Source of the DNA: Cristatella mucedo | Taxonomy: Eukaryota; Bryozoa; Phylactolaemata; Cristatellidae | Direction of reading: 5' to 3' | Assembly (NCBI GenBank): GCA_009760855.2 | Contig: WPIO01000020.1 | Coordinates: 4,380,001-4,444,000 of the forward strand | Length of the DNA: 64,000 bases | Part shown: piece after piece, positions 22,400 through 32,844 of the stretch | How the letters are laid out: each line of letters opens with the position of its first letter | Numbering within the stretch: position 1 is the first letter of the stretch | Translations under genes and position numbers: made by a program | The notes under the pieces: generated by a model | Told to the model about the DNA's origin: nothing | The model's database searches: none | Seen by the model: only the letters and a program-made list of their open reading frames with translations

Positions 22400-22600
22400 A
22401 GCTTAAAATATATCCGTAATCCATTTGCATAGCACCGTAAGAGAACTCAAATCTCCACTCAGGCACTTCACATACAGCACGGGGCTCGAGCCCCTAAACG
22501 GCTCGAGCCCACGACCTCGGTAGTCGAATACGTTCACCTTGACCTCGGTCGTTAAGGGCGAGCACCTTAGTAGCTGGGCCAAACCAGCTTGACCAGCATT
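22400..22600 (-). repeat. SINE-A copy with internal duplication
   Basis: Minus orientation. 3' hairpin region (gcctgagtggagatttgagt, tcttacggtgctatgcaaat) at 22410-22470, B box GGGCTCGAGCC twice (about 22484 and 22500), and A-box region (gtttggcccagctactaagg) near 22580. The doubled B-box segment indicates a local duplication. Confidence 0.8.
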
Positions 22601-23118
22601 CATACACAAACCTAGTGTGACTTCGAATCACACCCTTTGCCCATCACTTGCCACCAATGGCTCGGTAAGCTAGAGGGTTTGGACCCTAGGGGTACATGGG
22701 GAGGAGGCTGGGGTTTTCAGCCACTGTAGGCCCAGAACCTAGTAGCTCTCAGAGCGACTGAACCGGTCGGCCGATGACTTTTCCAATTAATGAAGGGCAT
22801 GACACTACCTTTACATGTGAGGAAATGCAGACCTTAAACGCATTCGCCAGACGTGGCCTTGTCCGGAAAGGCGGTAGCAAAATGCATTGCAAACTACGCA
22901 AGATCCTGCTTGTGGCAGTGCCGTCGTAAACTATTTGAACCTGTTTGAGTAGTCTAGCAGCAAGTGACCAGCACCAGGGAAGACCTAGCTTTTCCTACAC
23001 AGAACAGCAAGCCAAACAGCACTTCGGCAAACTCAGAGAGGAGACAGAAAGAAGTTGACAACCTGCTAGGACGCTCCGACAAGTCCACTCAAGTTGGCAT
23101 CAAAACAAAAGCACCAAG
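22601..23118. other. Spacer, nothing recognised
   Basis: No coding or repeat signal that I can support. Confidence 0.35.
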
Positions 23119-23312
23119 CATGATAAAATTCGTGTCTAATCCAACAAACCGGCACTTCACTTACTATGGGTTGAAAACTGGTGAGTGGTCCCAAGGCTTA
23201 TGCTTCTCGTGTCCTATGTCAGACATTCAGCATCCGAGGTCGGCTAAACCACACGTTCTCCATTTTGCCCAGCAGAGTGCCACGACGTTCCATAGGGGTT
23301 TTCGGTGCTGTA
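23119..23312 (+). repeat. Left arm of a diverged inverted repeat pair
   Basis: The segment from ttcgtgtctaatccaac through cacttcacttactatggg, catccgaggtcggctaaacc and acgttctccattttg to cgttccataggggttttcg matches the reverse complement of 25083-25260. Identity is high by eye with small indels. The two arms face each other across about 1.8 kb. No family was recognised. Confidence 0.75.
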
Positions 23313-24185
23313 CATGCAGCAAGTCTTGAATCGGTTGGGCGACACTGATGTTTTTATTTGTTAACTGTTAAATTCTGATTAAGCGGTCAGCTTTTTGTAA
23401 TGTGCACCTTCAGCAAGGCGTCAGCAATAGGTGAGAAAGGACTGCAGTCTAACTACCGTAAACAGCAGCTGGCTGTGCAGCACAGACCATTAACCTTTAA
23501 ATTGAATTTCTGTGAGACCAAAAGCAGCAGCATAAGATAGAAAGTCGGCCTTTCCCATGAGTGCTCGGTTACAGTAGGAGAAAAACTCGGTGGCATCTCG
23601 TGCAAGTCAGCCATACAAAATCCACAAAAGACACCAAATACGTATGTGCATGCGTATGTGCAGGAAGTAGAAGCAGCTGGTGACTTGTGCAATCTGTGTG
23701 TGCCCTATTAATCTCCCCTCACACTCATTTTTTCTCTCCTAGACATCTATAAACCCTTATCATATTTCTAACTGTCCTGGCTCGGTCCAATCGTTCCTTC
23801 GGTAAAACCTACCAAACCTTTCTTCTTTTTTTAATCCTCAATGCAAACCGTGAGGTACAAGAGCACAGCTACAAAAAACAATGAATTTTCTGCACTCTTA
23901 ACCAGATAAAGGAATCCCAAATACGAAGTAAAATCTGGAATCTGACAATGGCAATTGCAGCAGATGACAATCAATTATCAACTAACTACCAACACCATTG
24001 TGAGATCCACTGAAAGCTCGAAAATGGCACAGCCTATCTCTCTGCCTTGCGGTAATGTATCGGATGAATGCATACAAAGGCACGCCAGAGATCAGTTATT
24101 CTACAAGTGCCAAACCAGTAAGAGCAAAGATAAATGTTTGCACAGAAACAACGGCTGCTGCCAGTCAATTCGAGTGCAGGTGACA

Positions 24186-24450
24186 ATTAATAATAATAAT
24201 AATAATGCACATGATAAAGGGCCCTCAGATAACTCAATCTCTTTCTATGCGCTTTACATTTGCTGCAAAGGGAAACACGATTGAATGATGAGTAATATCA
24301 TACTTGATAAACATGAATAACATGGTTAGGGGTGACATGCACAGGGTCAGCATGCAAATGTGGTTAGTGGCAGCATGCACAGTGTCAGCACACATAAGCA
24401 CAAGACGGACGAATCATAGGGACCCACTAAATGCTGCCCTAAATAGACAA
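24186..24450 (-). mobile_element. LINE family 1 3' end
   Basis: Minus orientation: (ATT)n tail, hairpin region (gccctcagataactcaatct, ctatgcgctttacatttg), 3' untranslated words (gacatgcacagggtcagcat) and the end of the coding region. It lies between the two arms of the inverted repeat pair. Confidence 0.8.
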
Positions 24451-25082
24451 TTCTTCAGACTACAGTAGTCCTAAACTGTACAACCCCTACCCAAGAGTGT
24501 TTAGTGAAAATCTTTGTACCAATAAAGCCGACGGTAAATCTATTGCCCTGCGGTGATAGCCATCCCTCAAGCAAACTGGTCCCACAATCAATGCCACACG
24601 ATATGAGATCCGACGTGAACCTGATATTCACGAGGTAACTCTACCACATTATTAAGGCTATTTTCAAGAGGATGTTTTCAAATATAAATGCTAACCTCGT
24701 GCTGTGAAATTGCTCCCCAAATAAACGAGAACGATCAGCAACCACGAGCATAGGCTGAAGACAGTGCAATACGGCAATCGCGACAACACTTGTAGCAAGA
24801 AGTTTTTCCATGTTAGCTCTTTATTGGTTACCGTAAATTACCATAATGATACAGGTCGGGACCATCGTGGATTGCATGCATTGCTTACCTATTTCTCCAG
24901 TGTCAGTAAGTTAGGAGCATCGAGGCACAGCAATTTGATCAGGGTTGCAAAGGTAGAATAGCAGGTTATAAATTCGGGCTGCGGCACGAGGCTAACCTCA
25001 GGCAACGATTTCTGTAGCGGCCACAGCCATTAACCTTCGCGCACATAGTCAGCAGGTCGCACGGCGGGGAATGGGCAGCTGG

Positions 25083-25260
25083 TATCGAAAACCCCTATGG
25101 AACGTCGTGGCCCTCTATTGGACAAAATGGAGAACGTGCGGTCTAGCCGACCTCGGGTGCTGAACGTCTGACTTATGACACGAGAGCAATAAGTCCTGAC
25201 CACTCATCTGTTTCGACCCATAGTAAGTGAAGTACTAGCACTGGCTTAATGGACTGGACA
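25083..25260 (-). repeat. Right arm of a diverged inverted repeat pair
   Basis: The reverse complement of 23119-23312 with changes: cgaaaacccctatggaacgt, aaaatggagaacgtgcggtc, cgacctcgggtgctgaacgt and cccatagtaagtgaagta. Similarity stops sharply on the inner side, and fades more gradually on the outer side. Confidence 0.75.
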
Positions 25261-25584
25261 CGAATCAAGCGCATACCAGTCGAAAAACGCACTGATCCAA
25301 CAACAGACCAGAAGACCAAGTTCGCGAAACCTCATCCGAAATCACCATAGTTGGAACCTTCGGATTCCAAGCCTACAATCGCGTCTGGTCAAGTCGTAAT
25401 CGCGTCGGTCAAGCCACAAGCAGCTGACTCAAGTGGCTGACCAGCCGCTGAATCATGAAGTTAATAGCGAGATCAACTTAATGTCCGAAACCACTCACCA
25501 CTCACTGCAAGTTTTCGCAGCTTAGGCTCGCCGACACCGCTAATCCATTACAGGGTTCATCGTCTAGAAATTGCTAAATTTTCA

Positions 25585-25645
25585 ATCGTCGCCAGCGTGG
25601 GCGCCGCCATCAAACCGGCTTCCGGGAACAACATCGTTTTGTGGA
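25585..25645 (-). promoter_or_regulatory. Possible TATA-less promoter of DOP1 (ETS + YY1-like sites)
   Basis: On the minus strand the order is CCCGGAAGCCGG (ETS-type core CCGGAAG), then TTTGATGGCGGCGCCC (YY1-type GATGGCGGC), in a local CpG-rich patch. This pair is common at metazoan housekeeping start sites, where the YY1-type motif sits just inside the transcript. If it drives DOP1, a leader exon and an intron of about 3.9 kb would precede the coding start at 21727. No transcript evidence is available. Confidence 0.4.
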
Positions 25646-25744
25646 ACCGCCCGTAGGTAGGACGGCGGTATTTAAAGCGCCTTAATTAAGGGGGCTCTTT
25701 TCGCCAATGGCCTTCAAGCGAAACAATAAAACATCAAATTTATT

Positions 25745-26200
25745 GTTCAAAGAGGACCTGAGAGCATGATGAGGCTGAAACTAGTACCGCAGTTCAGCTA
25801 TGTCTGAAGAGGCGAAGCCACGGCTAGGCTAGTGAGTCAAGTTTAATTGCCCTGTATGCGTCGATCAACCAGCGACATCGTAGCTCTTCGGTAAAAGAGG
25901 CAAGTAGCGGAATCTCTTTTGATCGTTTGACCAGCCGCTCAGCTATTTTCATCACCAGCTGTAGATTATAAATGACTTTTTTCGGTAGCCCAGCCGAAAC
26001 TGAATTGCCGTAGTCCAGTCTTGACTGTACCGGGGAGTCGGTAAGATCTTTAGCAAGCCAGCCCGATTGGCAGTCCCTGGTGTTGGGCAGAGATTGACGA
26101 CTGTGACTAACTATGGAAACAATCTTCTGAATGAAACTAAATGTCAAGCAGTTGATGCATAACAATGGCTGCGGCGGCAGCAGGTCTTGTGGAAGTCTCA
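25745..26200 (-). mobile_element. LINE family 2 fragment
   Basis: Minus orientation, decayed RT C-terminus: SPVQSRLDYGNSVSAGLPKK, VIYNLQLVMKIAERLVKRSK, then the GLASSDIAELRY-type end. Matches the copy at 20520-21372 (SRLDYCNSLLAGLPKKA, MNMAARLV) with frameshifts. The tail is absent. Confidence 0.75.
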
Positions 26201-26339
26201 CGGAGACACAGCGGGCGAACGTGAGCGATTAATGAGACTGCTTTATTAGTCTCAACGGGCACATATAGGAGAGCTCGATTAATCACAGCATGCGACAAGA
26301 AATATAACATACATTAGTGGCCTGACGCTGCGCTTCGTC

Positions 26340-26402
26340 AATGGAGCCGTGATGGCATACTAGGTAAGGCGGTTGCTTTCACGGTTGATCCTGCGACGGG
26401 CC
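26340..26402 (+). repeat. SINE-B head, left part of a SINE split by a LINE
   Basis: gagccgtgatggcatactag, gtaaggcggttgctttcacg and the B-box remainder ggttgatcctgcgacgggc. The central dyad (acctcggtcccgaggt) of other copies is missing. The SINE continues at 26738 after the LINE insertion. Confidence 0.75.
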
Positions 26403-26737
26403 ACAGCCTGGAACTCCCTCCCGACCTGCGTCAGAACATCCCCTGACCTGACCACATTTAAAAGGAACCTAAAAACACACCTATTTAGGACAGCATTTAG
26501 TGGGTCCCTGTGATTCGTCCTTCACGTGCCTATGCGTGCTGACACTGCATGCTGCCACTAACCACATTTGCATGCTGACCCTGTGCATGTCACCCCTAAC
26601 CATGTTATTCATTTTGTTTGTTTTTCAAGCATGATTTTACTTACCATTCAATTGCATTTCCCTTTGCAGCAAATGTAAAGCGCCTAGAAAGAGATTAAGT
26701 TCTCTGAGGGTGCTTTATCAAGTACATTATTGTTATT
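26403..26737 (+). mobile_element. LINE family 1 3' fragment inserted in SINE-B
   Basis: Begins in the end of the RT frame (cctggaactccctcccgacc, SLPTCVRTSPDLTTFKRNLK), followed by the full 3' untranslated region, hairpin (AAAGCGCCTAGAAAGAGATT, agggtgctttatcaagta) and the tail attattgttattat. The word GGGC occurs at both junctions (26398-26401 and 26738-26741), consistent with a short target duplication. Confidence 0.82.
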
Positions 26738-26835
26738 ATGGGCGATCCTTCATCGCCACTGCAAGCGGTGGTGATAGCCCTAAAGGTTCTTCTGTCGCTA
26801 TACAAAAAGAGGCTGTTAAATCAACTAGGATTTAT
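26738..26835 (+). repeat. SINE-B body, right part of the split SINE
   Basis: gggcgatccttcatcgccac, gcaagcggtggtgatagccc, ggttcttctgtcgctataca and the 3' end gaggctgttaaatcaactag. Joins in order with the head at 26340-26402. Confidence 0.8.
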
Positions 26836-27189
26836 TTATTCTATTTTACTATTGGCCACGGGTAAGTCATTTTCATTAGTGTCAGGGCGCTTCGCTGATT
26901 GCAACAGCCGTAGCCGCAGGTGCACACGACACAGTCCTCAAAGAGTTATGAGTACATAACTTATAACATGATAACTTATATATAACGACCCAAGTTATGA
27001 GTACATAACTGTCGCACTACAACACGAAGTTTTTTATTCCAGCTGTACGTTTAAGATGTCGTATGAGTTCGCTTTAATCATCGCTTAGCTTAAGAAATTG
27101 GCCGAAATCCAGAATTGAATGTCTGCTTATAAGGCGTTCAGTTTGTCTGTCGCTGCAACTTATTCCGTTTATTTAAGTGTCAAAAAGAA

Positions 27190-27325
27190 GCCCTGGTTTG
27201 GCGAGGGGTCAGGCGTTCGATTTAAGTGACCAGGGTCGTGGGCTCGAGCCCTGCAGCTAAAGCGACTGGATAGAGATTAATTTCTCTTAGGGTGGTGCTG
27301 CGCAAATGAATTGTATTTTTATTTA
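27190..27325 (+). repeat. Degenerate SINE-A copy
   Basis: ccctggtttggcgaggggtc (decayed A box), gtcgtgggctcgagccctgc (B box), then agcgactggatagagattaa, tctcttagggtggtgctgcg and caaatgaattgtattttta. Confidence 0.7.
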
Positions 27326-28071
27326 TTTTTTTACTAGGAACTTGTAATGGTTCTTCGCTAGACCAAGCAAAGATCTCTGACTAAAGTCTTTTAGCAGCTG
27401 TGCCTCCAGCAAACCTCAAATCCTTTGGAGACCGTCCTTAGTTTGTATGCTCTCACAGCAGCAACCCGACAAAAGCTCGTCGATAAAAGGGCGAATGCTT
27501 GCCACCTCGACAAATCCCCTCGCGAAAAAGCGCAAAACCATAATAATAATTTTTTAAATATACGGTTTAATTGATTTAGCCGACTTTTTCTCTTCCAGAT
27601 AAATTTCTATTATACAAAAAAGAAAGAAATATTGCTTTTTACGGTTGGTGTGGACGTAATAATAGTATGTCCAGTTTTGTCGTGCATTAATAATACAAAC
27701 TGTGAATCCAAAAAATATCGTGTCAGATTTCGAGAATGCCAGTCATAATGCGCGTTCAACCATCTCTTCCGGAGCGCAGCTAGTTTGGATTCTCGGTTGA
27801 TCATGGACAGCATTTCTGGAGCAAGGTTCAAGATTTCAATCTTGCAACAGAGTACCGCGACTACGAAAACCTGTGAATGCACGTCAAAACAGTTTTAGCT
27901 CTGAGCTCCGTTCCTTTAGCTTTATGTTCCTGCTGCTTTTTACGAATTGCCCGATGACTGTCCTCCTCAATGGCACCATTGATCAACTACTAGAAAGATG
28001 TGTACAATGCCAGACAGCTAACAGGTTGATGTGCAAATCCAAGGTTTGATTTGCACGTGCGGGATTTTTGT
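27326..28071. other. Spacer with a small LINE trace
   Basis: At about 27410-27465 a LINE family 1 fragment is visible (aacctcaaatcctttggaga then ccg). Otherwise no exon or repeat is recognised. AT-rich from 27540 to 27620. Confidence 0.4.
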
Positions 28072-31000
28072 GGTCCCACGAATAACTGCAAGACAGCTGC
28101 CATTTAAGCGATAAATCCCAGAACGTACGCTGCGGTTTGACTCCAACAAATTATACAAAATGGCGTTACGGGTTTACCCACCAAATTTCATGCAATTGCG
28201 CTTTCGCGTTCTCGTGCCATAGTCTCAAATGACCCGTATCGACCAGCCTCTCAACATATCCGAACTTCAACACAGCTTCCATTTCTACAATAAGCGTATG
28301 CAGCAGTTTAATACTAATTTTTAGAAAACCGTTTTGGAGTTCACCAACAAAGTTTCACGGCATATCGCATGGGATTTCTCTTGCTACGGTCCCCAATGGC
28401 CCGGACCAGTGAGCCTCCCTGCATATTCCAACGGCAATACAGCTGCCATTTCCACGCTAGGCGTCGGACAACTGCGATTTGATTCCACTTTACCGACAAC
28501 CGGGTTCCAGTACTACACCCAAAATTTAGTGTAATTGCACGTTCGCGTTCTGATGTCATGGCTTCAAATGGCGCGGACAAGCCAGCCTCCCTCAATATTC
28601 AAACTGTGATACAACTGCCATTTCCAAAATAGGTATTGTAAAACTACGGTTTTTATTCCACGTAATAGAAAAGATGTTTTCGGGTTTACCTACCTAATTT
28701 CTTGATATTGGGCGGGCGTATTTTAATGCTACGGCATCCAATGGCCCAGGTCACCAGAGGCCATTGCAATATACCGCGTGAGCGAAATCGCATACAATTT
28801 TATGGGTTAATCCGGAGCACTGTTTTCCACGGTATGCATCAGAGCCGCTGTTTCACGACGCCTACTGATAGAACCGTAGCTTTAATCGCAGTTCAGAAAT
28901 AAGAGCGGGCCGAACCACTGGAGGTCATTGCATAGCATGCAATTTGGTTGGTAAACCCAGAACACTGTTTTCCATAATGCGAAAGGAAAACCGCAGCTTC
29001 GCGACGGCAGCTTTTGATACTATCGATCAACGATAGTCCTTCTTGAACGCCGCTCATCTCGCCTGGGCATCACTGGCACTGCTCTGCGGTGGTTCAGGTC
29101 GTATCTTAGTGGGAGACTCCAGAGTATTGATCTGAATGGACACATGAATACTCTGGATCAATACTCATCAATCATCCGAGGTACCTCAGGGCTCCGTGCT
29201 AGGTCCGGTTCTATTCACGGTTTGAACTCTCCCTCTTGCCGATGTGATTTCCAAGCACGATCTAGGCTTTCACTTCAATGCGGACGACACGAAGTTGTAC
29301 CTTTGATCACTCCCAGCCTTCGAGCACCTCGAATTCTCTCTCAACTCCCTTGCTGCATGCATTGATGACATCCGCACATGGATGGCAGCAAATTTTCTTA
29401 AACTAAATTGTGATAAAAATAACTTTACTAGTTACGGTCAAACCAAAAGTGATTCATAAATTGGAAAGGCTAACGCTCAAAATGGGCTCTTCCAGCGTAT
29501 CCCCTGTTGAATCTGCACGAAATCTAGGTGTCATGCTCCAAAGTGACCTTTCGTTAGACGACCACATCAGCTCCACAGTCAAGTCTGCCTACTTTCAGAT
29601 AGTAACATTGCTAAAATTCGGGCTTGTTTAGATAAGGAAACCACGTCCAAGTTTGTCCATGCATTCGTGACATCCCGTCTTGACTTCTGCAACTCACTGC
29701 TTGCTGGCCTACCGGAATCTGCATTCAGACGATTACAGCTGGTGCAAAACTCCGCAGCTAGGCTTGTCTGTCGTAAGCGTCAAAGTTGCCACATCGCACC
29801 ACTTCTCGCCGACCTGCACTGGCTACCAGTCAAGCAATGGATCGACTTCAAGGTTTTGTCACTCACTTTTAGGTCCTTCATTCTTTGGCCCCAGCCTACC
29901 TATCAGATCTACTCCCCCACCAGGCCAGGCCTCTTACCACCGGCTTTCGAAATCTAACTGTTTACCAATACCTCGTACAAACCTCAGATCCTTTGGAGAC
30001 CGTGCATTTAGTTCATATGCTCCCAAAGCCCGGAACTCACTCCCGCCTTCCATCGCGACATCCCCTGACTTGACTACATTTAAAAAGAAATTAAAAATGC
30101 ACCAATATATGACAGCATTTAGTGGGTCCCAGTGATTCGTTCTTTACGTGCTTATGCGTGCTGACACTGTGCATGCTGCCACTAACCACAGTTGCATGCT
30201 GACCCTGTGCATGTCACTCCTGACCATGTTATTGATGTTGTTTATCAAGTACGATACCACTCACCATTCGATCGTGTTTTCTTTGCAGCAAATGTAAATC
30301 GCCTAGAAAGAGATTGAATTCGCTGAGAGCGCCATATCAAGTATATTATTGTTATTATTATTGTTTAAATGGAAGCTGTATCTCAGTTCAATTACTTAGG
30401 AAGCCTGGCGACCCCGGGCCATTCGAGGCCATAACGAGGCCAACGCGAAAGTGCAATCGCATGAAATTTTGTGGTTTAACCTGGAATGCAGTTCTCTATC
30501 ACTTTAAATCAAAATCGCAGATGCGGGAACTGTTTTTTGTTGACATTGCTGCTTTATTGCTGTTCGAATTTTTTTATGGCCATTTAGGCCGGACCATCGG
30601 AAGCCATAGCATGACAGTGTGCAAGTTCAATCGCATGAAATTTGGTAGGTAAACCTGGTAAACTGTTTCCCATAATGTGTATTTGAAACTTCACATGCAA
30701 AATGCTTACTGTGGAAATGGTAGCTGTATCGCAGTTCGATTATTTAATGCTGCCATCTGGGCCATGCCACTGGAGGCCATAGCATAAAAACGTGAAGGCG
30801 AAATCGCATGAAATCTGGTTTGTAGACGTGGAACTCTATTGTCTATCATTTGGAATCAAAATAGCAGTTTAAGAAGTCTTTTTTTTAAACATAAGCTTTA
30901 TTGCAATTCATACGTTTTTGGCTGCCATTTGGACCGGGCCATCGGAGGCTATAGCATGAGACCACGCTGTAGGATAAAGTTGGGTGGGGTAAACTTGGCA

Positions 31001-31258
31001 TAATATGCTCTATTATTTGGACTATAAACAGCAGTTGCGCGAATTTTTTTGGAAATGGCAGCTGTATCGCCATAGGACTGTGTAAGTAGGCTGGCTGACC
31101 ACGGCCATTTTAGGACATAACGACAGCACGCACGCGCAATGGCATGCAATTTAGAGGGTAAACCTGTAAAAACATTCTGTATAATTTGGAATCATAACCG
31201 AAGTGTTCTGATTTTTGTCGTGGAAATGGCCTGTATCGCAGCTATATTCGTGGGACCC
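28072..31258. mobile_element. Foldback-like element: opposed tandem-repeat arms
   Basis: The outer ends are inverted copies: the left reads GGTCCCACGAATAACTGC and the right, reverse-complemented, reads GGTCCCACGAATATAGCTGC. The left arm (28072-28750) holds about four diverged tandem units of 166-174 bp, anchored by caaatttcatgcaattgc-type words at 28184, 28350, 28520 and 28694. The right arm (28755-31258) holds about seven units in the opposite orientation, anchored by aatcgcatgaaattt at 28786, 28938, 30452, 30622, 30803 and 31138. The switch occurs at 28740-28765, where AATGGCC and GGCCATT flank 12 bp. A LINE at 29003-30362 interrupts the right arm. No protein is encoded. Long inverted repeats built of tandem units are the defining architecture of foldback transposons (FB, TU). 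Confidence 0.7.
29003..30362 (+). mobile_element. LINE family 1, RT domain to 3' tail, inside foldback arm
   Basis: Starts within the RT (SFDTID), continues with WFRSYLSGRLQSIDLNGH-type words and the catalytic box region HFNADDTKLYL (29272-29305, Asn instead of Tyr before ADD). It then gives VSPVESARNLGVMLQSDLSL, SRLDFCNSLLAGLPESAFRR, ARLVCRKRQSCHIAPLLADL, HWLPVKQ and TTFKKKLKMHQY. The end has the usual hairpin, imperfect here (AAATCGCC / GAGCGCCAT), and the (ATT)n tail. Frameshifts at several places inactivate it. Confidence 0.87.
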
Positions 31259-31604
31259 GAATGTTTGTGCTCGCGTCATCAACAAACTACCTCATAACAG
31301 TACCTAGTAGGAGATTACCTTCAAGGAGTAGCACACAACCTGAACATCTAATTAAAAAGAGGCTAACATTATTAGGCTTTATTAGCTATTTCTACATAAC
31401 TATACCATTTCAAAATATATTGAAAAGCTGGCATAAATTATAATGTGATGTGAGTTATATTATGCAATTACTTTCTTTCATGGAATACTCAGATTATGAA
31501 TATCTATTTAAAAAAGAATTCCTTGCATTATTTTTGCGCACTTTTTCGAAGCGCCTTTGTCGAAGCGCCAATGTCATTGCGAGCTGTCGTCCTGCGCGCT
31601 TTTG

Positions 31605-31705
31605 TCGAGTTATCTCCACAGCCTGGAGCTCGCTCCCAACTGACGTCACGACGTCCCCTGACTTAACATTTAAAAAGTAGCTAAAAGCGAACCTGCACCT
31701 CAATG
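31605..31705 (+). mobile_element. Old LINE fragment upstream of M6PR
   Basis: The end of an RT frame: STAWSSLPTDVTTSPDLTFKK, equal to the AWNSLP..VTTSPDLTTFKKKLK end of other copies. No hairpin or tail follows. It lies about 700 bp before the M6PR start codon. Confidence 0.65.
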
Positions 31706-31752
31706 CATTCGCTGCGTCCTCGTGAAGTGTCCTACGGTGTGCTTACACTCGG

Positions 31753-31759
31753 AGCAGCA

Positions 31760-31795
<36 letters not shown>

Positions 31796-31797
31796 CC
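31753..31797. repeat. (GCC)n microsatellite
   Basis: About 14 GCC units after two CAG units, at the edge of a CpG-richer stretch in front of M6PR. Confidence 0.95.
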
Positions 31798-32189
31798 ACC
31801 GGCTGACGCGCTCGCTACGTGAACGCTAGAGCCGCTCGAATTAAACCCGCCACTCAACAGCGCATGCACTCGCTCGTCCTTCGTCATACAACAGTCGCAT
31901 GCAACACGTGTGCGTGAGCTGCATCCACATCGTGCTTCGCTCAGGCGACAGCTTTTGGAATCGGCCGCCAACTTATCTCCGTCTCCGTAACGCCTTAAAA
32001 TTACCTGTGGGAGAAGCCCGCGGGAACCCTACAGGCGAGTGCTTGTGAGTCGCTGGTCGCCAGCGACTTTCGCGCAGAGATTCTCAGCTTGAGCAACATT
32101 GATTCAAATTACGGTGCACATAAATACTTCTCGGTGCACTTTACCCCAAAATCGAAAGCGTTTGGGCGGACGAGCTGCGGCTCTAACGT

Positions 32190-32290
32190 ACGCGAACAAC
32201 CGATTGGCTATTTTAAGCGGTTACCCATAAGCCGACAGCGGGAAAAGCAACGTCGGGGGTTGGCCGGCGACTTCCGGGTGGTGTCAGGAT
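32190..32290 (+). promoter_or_regulatory. Possible M6PR core promoter
   Basis: The stretch contains an inverted CCAAT box (CCGATTGGCT at about 32200) and an ETS-type core (ACTTCCGGGT at about 32269), in CpG-containing sequence 90-190 bp before the start codon. No TATA box is present. This is the expected layout of a housekeeping promoter, but no start site can be fixed from sequence. Confidence 0.45.
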
Positions 32291-32378
32291 CGCGCCGTTG
32301 TTTGCGTTCGGCCACTGCGTTGTCCGAACGTTCGCAATTGAATTACGACCGATTGGACTGCATGCAGACCGTCGAAAT

Positions 32379-32527
32379 ATGCTATTTATTTCGGTAGTGG
32401 GTGCTGTATTTCTGGCTTGCAGCGGCTGGACCGATGCGGCCAACGAGTTCCTTTCGCCGTGCGTATTTCCTAAGGAGAAGCATGACAACACTGACATCGA
32501 ACGACTGTTGCAGATTATTAACCTGAA
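32379..32527 (+). CDS. M6PR: M6PR exon 1: signal peptide and lumenal start
   Basis: First exon of a cation-dependent mannose-6-phosphate receptor, which carries phosphomannosyl-tagged hydrolases from the trans-Golgi to endosomes. It encodes residues 1-49 plus two bases: a signal peptide (MLFISVVGAVFLACSGWTDA), then ANEFLSPCVFPKEKHDNTDI and ERLLQIINL. Cys28 corresponds to the first lumenal Cys of CD-MPR. The Met at 32379 is chosen because it stands directly before the hydrophobic core; an in-frame ATG at 32298 would add 27 polar residues. The donor is CTGAA then gtgagt, and its two extra bases are completed by the G that opens exon 2 (Lys50). The whole gene is six exons and 296 residues; human M6PR has 277. 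Confidence 0.9.
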
Positions 32528-32844
32528 GTGAGTAATAATAGTCTCGGCTGCTACTGTAGTTACTTAATACATACCGCCGTGAAGCGTAGTCGGCTAGCTG
32601 GCAGCGGCGTGCTTCCGCGAGGGAGGCGTCGTGCACTGGAGCTATCCAGGTCTTGCTCCTTGCGAGCCACAACTTGATGCCGCTGCAACACAAAGTCAAA
32701 GCAACGATATTCACCGAGAGATAATAGTTGCTCAATCCAAGCACCGACCGATGCAGCAACTTTTCAAGCCGAATTACCGTGCGCTGTCTGTTTGCTAGGG
32801 CTCCCTAGCGACCATAGTAAGCGACTACTCGGCTAGAACGGTAG

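Noticed and set aside
22964-23329. A 121-codon plus-strand frame
   Set aside because: Its right half is one arm of an inverted repeat pair, the other arm is not open in a matching frame, and no domain is recognisable.
32298-32378. Upstream in-frame start of M6PR
   Set aside because: It would place 27 polar residues before the signal peptide; the Met at 32379 gives a normal signal sequence.
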